This document shows, piece after piece, positions 52,892 through 61,693 of a stretch of 64,000 nucleotides of DNA (position 1 is its first letter; each line of letters starts with the position of its first letter). The position numbers were made by a program, and so were the translations under genes. Source of the stretch: an uncultured bacterium (GTDB lineage: Bacteria; Cyanobacteriota; Vampirovibrionia; Gastranaerophilales; Gastranaerophilaceae); the NCBI GenBank assembly GCA_948964545.1, contig CAREDV010000001.1, positions 248,001 through 312,000 of the forward strand, given 5' to 3'. Under the pieces are notes generated by a model. It saw nothing but the letters and a program-made list of their open reading frames with translations, had not been told where the DNA came from and did no database searches.

Positions 52892-54163
52892 ATGAAAATA
52901 GATAAAACCGCATTAGAAAATTATAATAATGGGTGTACTTTTCTTGAAAATAAAGAATACGATAATGCAGTTACTGCTTTTTCTGTAGCTATTGGTTATC
53001 AATTTGATTATATTGATGCGTATAAAAAAAGAGCTGTTGCAAGAAAATTAAGCGGTGATTTAGAGGGAGCATTAAGGGATTATGAATTCATAGTAGCATT
53101 TGAACCTGATGATGCAGTAGCCTATAATAACATGGGCAACATATATTTCAAACTTAGTTATTATGAAAATGCAGTAGAAGCATATTCGCAAGCTTTATCA
53201 ATAGATTCAAACTTTGATTTGGCAATAAAAAACAAAAATATTGCTGAGAAATATTTAAACAAAAATTATTATTTGGAAAAAGGAATTAAACTTCTTGATA
53301 AAACAGATTATAAAACTGCTATCTCTTATTTTAACAGAGCCATAGAACTTGATAAAGAAAATAGCTTAGGTTATGAATATCGTGGAAAATGTTATTTTGT
53401 ATTAAGTGAGGATAAAAATTATGAACAAGCTACTAAATATTTAGAACTGGCAATAAATGACTTAAGCAAAGCTCATGAACTTGCTCCTGATTCAGAAGAA
53501 ATAAAAAATTTACTCTATGCTTTCAGTGTAAGTAATGAATATATACAATTTGAAAGTTATATTGAATCAGTTCAGTTAGCTTACAAGAATAATAATTTGA
53601 GTAATATTGATTTTGCAAAAATTGTTGCAACAACACAAATAATACTTAACTTTATGCAAAATTATTTTAGTGAAATTACCGATAATCAATTAATTAGTAT
53701 TTATGAGCCAATCGTAAATGAATCGATAGGAAAATATGAACAAACTGTAAATTCATGTAGAGTAAATAATGAGTGGTTACTAGATACATTGTATAGTTAT
53801 ATAAAATGTAATCCACAAGAATTAATTACAGCCAAATTAATCATTTTACCATTGTGTAAATGTTTAGATAAAACTCTTAAAAATATGGCAAAATATACTG
53901 AAAATCTTGATATTCAGGCTATTATTCCTATTATACAAAAATTTGAATATTATTCCGAAATATATAATTTTTTAGAAGTAATTTTATATTCTACTGATGA
54001 CGTTAAAAAATACCTGGAAATTTTAAAACCCACGATTGAAATTATAAAATCAACTTTATCAAGTAATGATTTAAAAAGTATTATGACAAAATACGGAAAA
54101 GTTAATGCTGATAATTTTGCACCAATTAAAAAATCTTCCCAAAAAAGGAAGGTGGATATATAA
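52892..54163 (+). CDS. TPR protein of the AAA+/Mrr operon
   Basis: A protein of about 423 aa with at least four TPR units in the first half (CTFLENKEYDNAVTAFSVAI, MGNIYFKLSYYENAVEAYSQ, KLLDKTDYKTAISYFNRAIE) and a helical C-terminus. The start is uncertain: ATG 52892 is used, and ATGs at 52865 or 52880 overlap the AAA+ gene. It may be the adaptor that links ATPase and nuclease. Confidence 0.75.
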   Translation: MKIDKTALENYNNGCTFLENKEYDNAVTAFSVAIGYQFDYIDAYKKRAVARKLSGDLEGALRDYEFIVAFEPDDAVAYNNMGNIYFKLSYYENAVEAYSQALSIDSNFDLAIKNKNIAEKYLNKNYYLEKGIKLLDKTDYKTAISYFNRAIELDKENSLGYEYRGKCYFVLSEDKNYEQATKYLELAINDLSKAHELAPDSEEIKNLLYAFSVSNEYIQFESYIESVQLAYKNNNLSNIDFAKIVATTQIILNFMQNYFSEITDNQLISIYEPIVNESIGKYEQTVNSCRVNNEWLLDTLYSYIKCNPQELITAKLIILPLCKCLDKTLKNMAKYTENLDIQAIIPIIQKFEYYSEIYNFLEVILYSTDDVKKYLEILKPTIEIIKSTLSSNDLKSIMTKYGKVNADNFAPIKKSSQKRKVDI

Positions 54164-54175
54164 GGAGCATAAAAC

Positions 54176-54943
54176 ATGGCACGAAAACCTGATTATAGAG
54201 ATTTTTACAATTTAATCACTGTTTTTATAGCTTTAATTTTAAGCACTACAAAATTCTTAATTGAAGTCAATAAACACGGCTTATGGAAAGAGTGTATTTT
54301 GTCTGTAGGCTTTGTGGGCGGATTTAATTATTTTCTTTATTATTTAGGTGATATTAAGGTTTTGTCGTTTTCAGTGTTCTGGTGGAGTTGTCTGGTAAGT
54401 TTTATTGCTTTTTGTGTTTATTGGAGTCATTTATTTAACAGCAGTCCGTACAGACAATTTTCACAAAATCAATTAAAAAGGAATTCAAGTTACTGGGCGG
54501 AACATTCATGGTGGTGGAATCTTGACGGATGGCAATTTGAGCAGGAAGTCGCAAAAATATTTATTTTAAACGGATATAAAGCCACAGTAACAAAAGGCTC
54601 AGGTGATGGTGGTGTAGATATAATCATTGAACAAGATGGCTACAGAGCAATAGTTCAGTGTAAGCATTATAGAAATCCTGTATCACCTGAACCAATAAGA
54701 GCTTTATGGGGCTGTAGAGAAGATTTTCAAGCTAATGAAGTAATCTTAGTTGCTTCATCAGGCATAACACAATCAGGAGCGGATTTTATAAGTAATAAAC
54801 CTAATTTTAGAATTCTAAACCTTGACGATATTATAATAATGAGCATGCAAGTTCAATTTCAAAATTCAATGCAAGAAAACTTAACTAAACAATCTAACAA
54901 TTTGAAAGTACATTCTCAAAGGGGTAGAAAATTGGATATTTAA
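54176..54943 (+). CDS. membrane-anchored Mrr-like restriction endonuclease
   Basis: A 255-aa protein. Two to three hydrophobic segments (LITVFIALILSTTKF, VGGFNYFLYYLGD, FWWSCLVSFIAFCVYW) occupy residues 10-90. Then an Mrr-type PD-(D/E)XK domain begins at WQFEQEVAKIFILNGYKATV, with D148 (GDGGVDIII) and Q161-x-K163 (AIVQCKHY). Membrane-anchored Mrr-like nucleases occur in several defence systems. ATG follows AAGGAG after the TPR gene, completing a three-gene operon. Confidence 0.82.
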   Translation: MARKPDYRDFYNLITVFIALILSTTKFLIEVNKHGLWKECILSVGFVGGFNYFLYYLGDIKVLSFSVFWWSCLVSFIAFCVYWSHLFNSSPYRQFSQNQLKRNSSYWAEHSWWWNLDGWQFEQEVAKIFILNGYKATVTKGSGDGGVDIIIEQDGYRAIVQCKHYRNPVSPEPIRALWGCREDFQANEVILVASSGITQSGADFISNKPNFRILNLDDIIIMSMQVQFQNSMQENLTKQSNNLKVHSQRGRKLDI

Positions 54944-54987
54944 TATATTATAAATATTTGTGTTATTATCGTTTTAGAGAGGTATTT

Positions 54988-55317
54988 ATGAGCATAAATT
55001 TTAGTTTTAATTCCTTTGGTAATAGTACTCAAAACAACACTATTTCAGTAAATAATAATGATATTGATAAAATTTTTGAACTGTTACGAGAAGTTAACTT
55101 ATCTTCTCAAGATATATCTGAACTAAAATTAGCAATCGAAAATGATAAAGAAGAAGTTAAAAAATCAAATTCTTTAGGTCGCAATGTTAAAAACTGGTGT
55201 TTATCAATATTTGATAAAGTTACATCAGGTTTAATAGTAAATGCTTCGCTGCCTTTAATAAAAGAAAAGATTAGCAGCGTTCTTTCAGCTATTTATCAGT
55301 TCCCAATTCAATTTTAG
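54988..55317 (+). CDS. protein resembling the C-terminal part of AbiTii proteins
   Basis: A 109-aa protein (ATG 54988 with GAGAGG upstream). It begins with an Asn-rich stretch (NFSFNSFGNSTQNN), then a helical region (LSSQDISELKLAIENDKEEV, NSLGRNVKNWCLSIFDKV) and a hydrophobic end (ITSVL-type, ISSVLSAIYQFPI). This order is what I recall from the C-terminal halves of full-length AbiTii proteins. It is convergent with the AbiTii gene and overlaps it by 29 bases. Confidence 0.55.
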   Translation: MSINFSFNSFGNSTQNNTISVNNNDIDKIFELLREVNLSSQDISELKLAIENDKEEVKKSNSLGRNVKNWCLSIFDKVTSGLIVNASLPLIKEKISSVLSAIYQFPIQF

Positions 55318-55945
55318 TGTTCTGTGTACTACCATCATAGGAATTAAAATTATTTTGAATAAATTTGTTGATTATAGGATTTATTTTTTCTTGTTGCTCT
55401 TTGGTCGGATTTTTGAATAGATTTTCCATTTCATCGGCATTTAACTCATTTTCCATTGCCAAAATTAAATCCAATAACTTTGTTCTTATTGAACTTAGTA
55501 TCCCTTTTATTATAGCATTGTTGATTGGAACATAAGCATTAGTTACCAAATACCCATTTAAAGGCTCAGAAAGAATTCCATATAACTCAGGTGGAATTGG
55601 CTTATGAATATCTTCTAATTGAGAATATTCAATTAAAGTAGATATTTTTTCTGCAAAAACACATTGACATAAATTCTCTAAACCATGTTTTTTTAAATGC
55701 AATGTCGCTAAATGTACATTAGGTCTTCTACATACCCTGTTTTCTATAGTTCCAACTAAACCACCTTCATATATGCGATAAGATGGAACATTATCTTCGT
55801 AACCATTTAATTCAGCATTCACAATATTTTCTAACTCTTTACTCTTTAACTTGAATGCTAATACTTTCAACTTCAATAGAATATCTTCCAATGGATAAGA
55901 AGTTGTTGTTAAACCTGATAAAATATCATTATACATATTGCTCAT
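55289..55945 (-). CDS. AbiTii-domain protein
   Basis: A 218-aa protein of the AbiTii family: PLEDILLKLKVLAFKLKSKE, LENIVNAELNGYEDNVPSYR and IYEGGLVGTIENR are typical of its N-terminal domain. It ends early after IQNNFNSYDGSTQNTKIEL, a segment that resembles the start of the convergent 54988 protein. AbiTii proteins are implicated in phage abortive infection. Its missing C-terminal half seems to be coded on the opposite strand. Confidence 0.78.
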   Translation of the reverse strand: MSNMYNDILSGLTTTSYPLEDILLKLKVLAFKLKSKELENIVNAELNGYEDNVPSYRIYEGGLVGTIENRVCRRPNVHLATLHLKKHGLENLCQCVFAEKISTLIEYSQLEDIHKPIPPELYGILSEPLNGYLVTNAYVPINNAIIKGILSSIRTKLLDLILAMENELNADEMENLFKNPTKEQQEKINPIINKFIQNNFNSYDGSTQNTKIELGTDK

Positions 55946-55981
55946 ATTGTTATTGTACAGTGGATTATCGAAAAATTTTTA

Positions 55982-56025
55982 AAAGTTAATAAAAAGTTAA
56001 TTATTTGCAAAAATGATTTGCAAAT
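55982..56025. repeat. short repeats upstream of AbiTii (possible resolution site)
   Basis: AAAGTTAAT is repeated at 55982-55990 and 55994-56002; ATTTGCAAA at 56003-56011 is followed by the palindrome ATTTGCAAAT at 56016-56025. They lie between the AbiTii start and the 3' end of the resolvase gene and may be its binding sites or promoter operators. Confidence 0.4.
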
Positions 56026-56123
56026 AGTCTATAAAAAGTACACTTTTTGTGGACTCTTTTGATGTCCTTAGAATCCTTATTTTTTCGTTATAGTTTTTCA
56101 GGATTTTTGTACATGAAACGCAC

Positions 56124-56717
56124 TTAACTTTTTATGGACTCTGCATATTTGTAAAATGTACTTCTTGCAATATCGCACATACCCATAACATCTTTAACTG
56201 TAATTAAACCTTGCGTATAAAGTTCATAACCTCTTAAAAATTCCTTTGGTATATCTGAAATCGGTCTTCCGAACTTTACTCCTCTTGATTTAGCGGATGC
56301 TATACCTTCTGCTTGTCGTATTTTAATATTATCCCTCTCACGTTCTGCGACATAGCCTAACAATTTAAGAACAATATCAGTAATCAACCTTCCAGTAAGT
56401 CCGTTTTGATTATCTCTAGTATTTAAGATTGGCATATCTAAAACTTGTATATCCACACCCATATTTATTAAGGATTCCCATTCCTTACAGATTTGAGTGT
56501 AATTCCTGCCGAAACGGTCAATGCTTTTTACAATAACAAGGTCGTCTGTTCTTAACTGTGCTTTCATTGCTTGATACTTCTCACGACCAACAAAATTTTT
56601 ACCTGACGCTTTTTCAACAATAATTTCATCAACTTTTAATCCTTGAAGTGAATCAAGCTGTCTATTTTCGTTTTGTTCACGGCTTGAAACTCTTATGTAT
56701 GCAAATTTTTTACCCAT
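56124..56717 (-). mobile_element. Tn3-type resolvase/invertase
   Basis: A 197-aa small serine recombinase: FAYIRVSSREQNENRQLDS has the active Ser, with DDLVIVKSIDRFGRN and KLLGYVAERERDNIKIRQAE, then a C-terminal HTH (GLITVKDVMGMCDIARSTFY). It resolves cointegrates or inverts DNA. No partner transposase of the Tn3 type is near. Confidence 0.9.
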
Positions 56718-56790
56718 ATTACACCTCTTTGATAGGATTTTTTATGCTAAACTTAACTTTATTTTTGCAACATAGTGTAGGGGATAAACC

Positions 56791-57081
56791 CTACACTATT
56801 GAAAATTTCTTATAAGTTGACTGTTTAATAAATGCGTTATAAAGTTCTAAGTATTTCTTTTTAAATGCTGATGTGTTGAAATTATTTCTAACAACATCTG
56901 CAAGCCTGATTGTAAATATACCAGCTTGCAATTCTGAAAGATTATTGTTTTCCATAACCTCTTTAATTGCGGTAACTTTTTCATCTTTTAGTTCTTGAAG
57001 TTCTGCAATTTTTGCCTCTAACGATTTAATAAGTTTTGCTTCATCTTCAATGTTAATTGTTGTTGTAATAATTTTTGCCAT
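56791..57081 (-). CDS. small coiled-coil phage-like protein
   Basis: A 96-aa protein with a coiled coil (EAKLIKSLEAKIAELQELKD) in the first half and a conserved-looking C-terminal part (GIFTIRLADVVRNNFNTSAF). AAGGAG stands before the ATG. Divergent from the DUF6471-like regulator across an operator region. Possibly a phage-derived inhibitor or structural protein; unknown. Confidence 0.55.
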   Translation of the reverse strand: MAKIITTTINIEDEAKLIKSLEAKIAELQELKDEKVTAIKEVMENNNLSELQAGIFTIRLADVVRNNFNTSAFKKKYLELYNAFIKQSTYKKFSIV

Positions 57082-57120
57082 GTTTGTATCTCCTTTTGAT
57101 TGCTATCTACATCTTCATGA

Positions 57121-57213
57121 TGTCATGATATAGTGACATTGTCAATATGACCTTTCTCTTTTTGATACAAAATGTTACAATATAGTGACAAGGTGGTTGA
57201 ATAATGTTATTCT
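57121..57213 (+). promoter_or_regulatory. operator/promoter between divergent phage-like genes
   Basis: TGTCA at 57121-57125, the palindrome TGACATTGTCA at 57134-57144 and TGACA at 57186-57190. The last one coincides with the -35 of a promoter whose -10 TATTCT (57208-57213, with TG at 57205) lies 17 bp further on and six bases before the ATG at 57220. This fits autorepression with a leaderless transcript. Confidence 0.6.
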
Positions 57214-57219
57214 GTAAAT

Positions 57220-57528
57220 ATGAAAAAAACTACAAAAAATACGCAATCTGCAAAATATCAAGTTCCTAATGAACTTAAGGAACGAGCAAGCAATTTCATA
57301 AAAGACTTTATGAAGTCAAAAAATGTTAATGCTTCAATGCTTGCTCAAATGTTAAAAGAGTTGGACTCTAATCGTTCAGACTCTCGGACTAACATACTAA
57401 ATAAACTTGCAAGGGCATCTTTCCAACTTACAGAAGTTATGCAAATACTTGACCTGTTTGATTGTGAATTAAAGATTGTGCCTAAAAACCCAATAGAGGG
57501 TAAAGAAAACAGTTCTAAAGTGTTATAG
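57220..57528 (+). CDS. DUF6471-like HTH regulator
   Basis: A 102-aa protein with the pattern FIKDFMKSKNVNASMLAQML, followed by NILNKLARASFQLTEVMQIL, as in DUF6471-type helix-turn-helix proteins. It probably represses itself and the divergent gene through the TGACA boxes. It has no ribosome binding site and starts six bases after a -10 box. Confidence 0.65.
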   Translation: MKKTTKNTQSAKYQVPNELKERASNFIKDFMKSKNVNASMLAQMLKELDSNRSDSRTNILNKLARASFQLTEVMQILDLFDCELKIVPKNPIEGKENSSKVL

Positions 57529-57615
57529 ATAAGTAACAAACAGCGTCTATGGCTATTATGAAACTAATGCACCATAATGAGCATTCCAGTGCATATTCTA
57601 TGAATAGTTGAATTA

Positions 57616-58188
57616 TTAATTTATCCATTTTACTACCGTTTCACCTTTGTAACCTTTTATCCATATATACCACGCATAAGCTATAGCACTAGAATTATAC
57701 GTTTTAAAATCCCCATTTTTGGCACAGTTTATGCGTGAACTTGAAATATATATTGTTTTAGGTGGATATTTAACAAAAAGTTCTTTTCTTTTTTGCTCTT
57801 CAAGAAACAGGACTTTTAGAAACATACAGACTTTTCTACCTTCATCCACCTTGCTTAAAGCGTGTTCAACAAATTCCTGAGCATATTTATACGGCGGATT
57901 TGTAACAATATCACCATTGTGGTAAGGTTCTTTGTGTAATAAAAAATCCTCTACGCTTCCGTAACCTCTATCTATAAGGTCGGTTGCCTTTCGTAATTTC
58001 CCAACTTCATTGAATACTTTAGCTAAATGACCTTCACCGCAAGCAGTCTCCCAAATATTACTTAAGTCAGGCTCAACTTCTAACAATAATTTACTTGCTA
58101 TTGGCTCGGTTGCGTAATAATCCTCTGGCTGTCTTTTATTTTTTGAATGGTTACTTGCACCTATGTTTATAAATAAACTTTCTTTCAT
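57616..58188 (-). CDS. phage-type DNA methyltransferase-like protein
   Basis: A 190-aa protein with EDYYATEPIASKLLLEV, the SAM-binding-like WETACGEGHLAKVFNEVG and NPPYKYAQEFVEHAL (NPPY). The pattern fits small phage-type N6-adenine methyltransferases. ATG 58188 has GGAG five bases upstream. It is the last gene of the minus-strand defence run and may act in self-protection. Confidence 0.7.
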   Translation of the reverse strand: MKESLFINIGASNHSKNKRQPEDYYATEPIASKLLLEVEPDLSNIWETACGEGHLAKVFNEVGKLRKATDLIDRGYGSVEDFLLHKEPYHNGDIVTNPPYKYAQEFVEHALSKVDEGRKVCMFLKVLFLEEQKRKELFVKYPPKTIYISSSRINCAKNGDFKTYNSSAIAYAWYIWIKGYKGETVVKWIN

Positions 58189-58229
58189 GTTTACTCCGTC
58201 ATAAAAGAATTTAGGCATTAATACATTTT

Positions 58230-59234
58230 TTAATTTAAATATGGATTAATTTTAGTAATCTTTTGCGTAGTTGTATTATCAAATATTTGAGGTTCTCTTT
58301 CTTCAAAAGAATGAATAACTGCATTTTTTAAATATAACAACATTCGTAATTCTACTAATGTATTAAAATTAGGAAATATTGTTAGAAATTCAGCATTTAT
58401 AATAGATAAAGCTATACAAGCATGTGTTGCTGGAATATCAATTCCATAATCACATCTGCCTACAGGAATAAAATGTATATCATTTTCTCTATTAGAAATT
58501 CTTCCAAACGTTCCTTCTGGAGAAGCATGAACAGCCTTACAAGCACTCTGATATTCCTTCATCCAACCTTTATCGAAATTGCAAGTTTTTTCAATTGCTC
58601 TAAATGATACTCTTTTAAAATCTTTAAAACAATCCAATTCTTTTGCCCAGTTACAATGTTGAGTATCAAAAAAAGAACTATCATAAAAAGCTTTTGCAGC
58701 TACTTCCCCATTAGATTTGATAAAATCTACAATCACCATTATTTCATATATGGTTCTCCATCTGGCATATGCTCCATCAGCAAAGCCATTTTCTATTAAA
58801 CAAAATATTTCAGCATAGATTTGACATGCTCGCCCATGTAATTCTTGTATCGCAAGGTATTCATATGCATATTGCTTTTCAGTACCATCATTTATACAAT
58901 TTACTCGTTGACAATATCTTGCTGTAAATTTTAGAGTTAGAATATAGAATAATTCAAATAAATTCAAACATTCTCCCCATTTATAATAATGATTTACTAC
59001 AAACTTATTAACCTTTTTGTGTTCATTATAAAGAATTTTACCTAAAGATTTTGTAATTCTTTTTCCCAATTTTGCAACTTCTTCTTTCATTGCCATATCC
59101 ATTTCTTCGGATATATCAATTTGTGAGGCTTTTTCTCTAATATCCTCCAAATCCATACTTGGGTTACACATATCTTTAAGCTTTTCTATAAATATTTTTT
59201 CAATTTGTTTATTGATTTTTTTAGGTAATAACAT
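58230..59234 (-). CDS. DUF5677-like helical protein
   Basis: A 334-aa helical protein. The segment FADGAYARWRTIYEIMVIVD is characteristic of DUF5677, and KAVHASPEGTF follows. Such proteins are related in layout to HEPN-type helical bundles, though no Rx4-6H motif is evident. ATG 59234 with GAGGG six bases upstream. Its place in the run suggests a defence role. Confidence 0.65.
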   Translation of the reverse strand: MLLPKKINKQIEKIFIEKLKDMCNPSMDLEDIREKASQIDISEEMDMAMKEEVAKLGKRITKSLGKILYNEHKKVNKFVVNHYYKWGECLNLFELFYILTLKFTARYCQRVNCINDGTEKQYAYEYLAIQELHGRACQIYAEIFCLIENGFADGAYARWRTIYEIMVIVDFIKSNGEVAAKAFYDSSFFDTQHCNWAKELDCFKDFKRVSFRAIEKTCNFDKGWMKEYQSACKAVHASPEGTFGRISNRENDIHFIPVGRCDYGIDIPATHACIALSIINAEFLTIFPNFNTLVELRMLLYLKNAVIHSFEEREPQIFDNTTTQKITKINPYLN

Positions 59235-59253
59235 ATATTCTACCCTCATTAAA

Positions 59254-60153
59254 TTAATTAATTTTTATTATTTCTTTTCGTTTATAATCATTTGTTCTTT
59301 TTAGTAAAAATTCAAGTTGTTCTCTATTGTTTGCAAAGACAAATTGTTTACGCCTTACAAAAATAGAAGAATTAATATATCTTATTATTTTTCTATCATT
59401 TAATAAACCATAAGAAGTTCCTTTTCCAAAATCTCCAATTTTTAATATTAAATTCGATGATATTGGAATAAATTTTTCTACTGTGGGCGTGGCAATCCCA
59501 TAGCCATAAGGCTCAATATCTATATTGGGTTCATAATATATCAATGGATTATCTGAAGTAATAAAATTAGTTTTTGTAGTATATATAAAATGCCATTGCA
59601 TTTGAGAATACAATTTTGCAATTTCTATAGCAGTATCAAAGAGAAATCCCCACTCTCCTGTTTTAGTCAATTGAATTTCACTATTTTCTAAAAGATGTTT
59701 TTGAAATTCTTTTGCCATTCCATACTTTTCTTTATATTCTGTCATATAACTATCATAAATGCCATTCTCAATTTGTTGCTCTTTAACCCATTTTAATAAC
59801 GGGTCCATAAATTGATGTAACTTATTAACTGCAAAAGGGGTTCTATGTTGTAATAATGAAATAAATAATGAAAATTTACCTTTATCTTCTGATGTAATCT
59901 CTTGTTGCAGAATTAATTTTCTTATAATTTTACCTGCTTCCCCTTCAATAAAAGATAGTCTTTTTTCTAATTCATAATCCTTCGTGCCATCATCATTTTC
60001 TCTTGTATAGAAGTGATTTATGACAGCTGCGTTTATCTTAGGTATATTCTTAATACTTTTATCTATATCATTATATACCCATAATCCGCCTTCCTGACAA
60101 AAATTCTCAAGGTATACTTGTGGTAGATAATGATGTCTTTTAGGATTGCTCAC
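59254..60153 (-). CDS. DUF4238 protein
   Basis: A 299-aa protein with the DUF4238 N-terminus (RHHYLPQVYLENFCQEGGLW) and the following pattern INAAVINHFYTREN, then LSFIEGEAGKIIRKL. GTG start with GGAG seven bases before. DUF4238 has been linked to anti-phage defence in P2/P4 hotspots (family knowledge). It lies between the broken HEPN gene and DUF5677 and is likely in the same transcript. Confidence 0.75.
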   Translation of the reverse strand: MSNPKRHHYLPQVYLENFCQEGGLWVYNDIDKSIKNIPKINAAVINHFYTRENDDGTKDYELEKRLSFIEGEAGKIIRKLILQQEITSEDKGKFSLFISLLQHRTPFAVNKLHQFMDPLLKWVKEQQIENGIYDSYMTEYKEKYGMAKEFQKHLLENSEIQLTKTGEWGFLFDTAIEIAKLYSQMQWHFIYTTKTNFITSDNPLIYYEPNIDIEPYGYGIATPTVEKFIPISSNLILKIGDFGKGTSYGLLNDRKIIRYINSSIFVRRKQFVFANNREQLEFLLKRTNDYKRKEIIKIN

Positions 60154-60164
60154 TTTTTATCTCC

Positions 60165-61637
60165 TTAGACATAATAAGGTACTTCCATTGATGGGATAAT
60201 CTCATCTTGAAGATTTTTGATTTTTTGCTTTTCATTATATGTAATAGCAAGAATTAAATACATTATTGCTGTTCTAGTATATCTAAAAACTTCTAATGTT
60301 GCTGTTTCTAATTGTTCTTTAGATAACACAAAAGCATAATCATGGTCTCCAAGCCATATTGAATTTTCACAATCAGCAACTCTTACCCAATTATGTTCAA
60401 GATTGTTTCTTAATTTTCTCAAAATATCTGCATCTGGGTTCGGAACTTGCCAATTTTTAATACTTGAAATATCTGTTAAATCACACGACAACCAAAATAA
60501 TCCATCTATAAAAGGATTATGAATGTTTTGGAAATTCGTTTGTATCCATGTTGGTTTAAATTCAGTTTTACTTTTACCTTCTATCTCAAAATATTTTTTC
60601 AAAAGTAAAATAATACTATCCAAAATTCCAAAACACAATTTATATGCCGTTTTTACCATTTCTATATTTGTAGAAAAATCATTGTAATCTAAACAGCTTG
60701 TCAAAAATAAACCTTCTTCAAGCCATTCTGGATACTCTTTAAATAATCCACAATAGGCTATATATCTTGCTTTGCAAAATCTGTTTTTTATATCAGAAAA
60801 TGCTACACTTAAAAATGGTCCTTCGCCAATTTTTATGATATAGTTAGGAAATTCTAAAGTATCTTGAGCAGATATTAATTCTTTTGTTATATCATTTAAT
60901 GGATTAAGAAATAAGTTATTTTCTGCACACCAAGTTCTGTAAAGTTTTTCTTCTTTGGTCTTATATTTAATTCGTTTAGCCATTTCCTCAAAAGGCATTG
61001 CTGTTTCTTCAATATTTTTACCCCAATTTAATAAATCACTTACCCAAACCAAATTAGAGATTTCAGATTTTATACCTTCATGAAAAATATTATTTTTATT
61101 CTCTGATAACGGTTTAATCAATTTATATGCTTCATAAGCATAGTAACTAGCTTCTTTCTTATCATTCAAATATTCTTTTAGTTCCATAAGAGTTTTAGCT
61201 TAGTTAAAAGGAGCTACAAATATAGAATCAGAGTAAATCGCATTATCATAATTAAATGTCCAAAAGTAATTAGCTTCAATATCTCGACAAAAACCATGAT
61301 AGAGGTTCGCAAGATTTGTTTGTATTTCAAAACACATATTATTATTGCCATTTTGTATATATTCATTGAAAGCTCTTCTTATATAATTCAAAGATTGAAC
61401 CGCATTTGTAGGGAATTTTTCATTTCTCCAAAGCTTTACATCTTCATTATAAATAGCTGCTCTCGTAGAATATAAATTTGAAATACAATACCATACTTGA
61501 GTTAATAAAGGACTTCTTTCTAGACCTAACTCTAATTCTTTGAGTTTCCCAATTAATGCATCAATTTTTTCAATACTTTTAGAGGAAATTGCATTATCAC
61601 ATTCTTTAGCAAAATTTTTAATAAAATCTGTATCCAT
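60165..61637 (-). pseudogene. LA2681-like HEPN gene broken by one in-frame TAA
   Basis: Reading through 61637 to 60165 gives one continuous frame with a single TAA (about 61202-61200) after VAPFN. The paralogue at 35687 has Lys at this point (VAPFNKARTL against VAPFN-stop-AKTL), so one A to T change explains it. The 3' part keeps the HEPN motif (RNNLEHNWVRV) and matches the paralogue to the end. An ATG at 61187 could restart translation but has no ribosome binding site. Probably an inactivated toxin, or an assembly or sequencing error. Confidence 0.8.
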
Positions 61638-61693
61638 ATCCTTTATTGTATCATAAGGTTATTCTATCTTATTAAATTAGTTAAAATTTATAT

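Noticed and set aside
61187..61202. Stop-codon read-through or recoded TAA in the second HEPN gene
   Set aside because: TAA is used as a normal stop throughout the window, and no recoding signal is visible; a simple nonsense mutation is enough.
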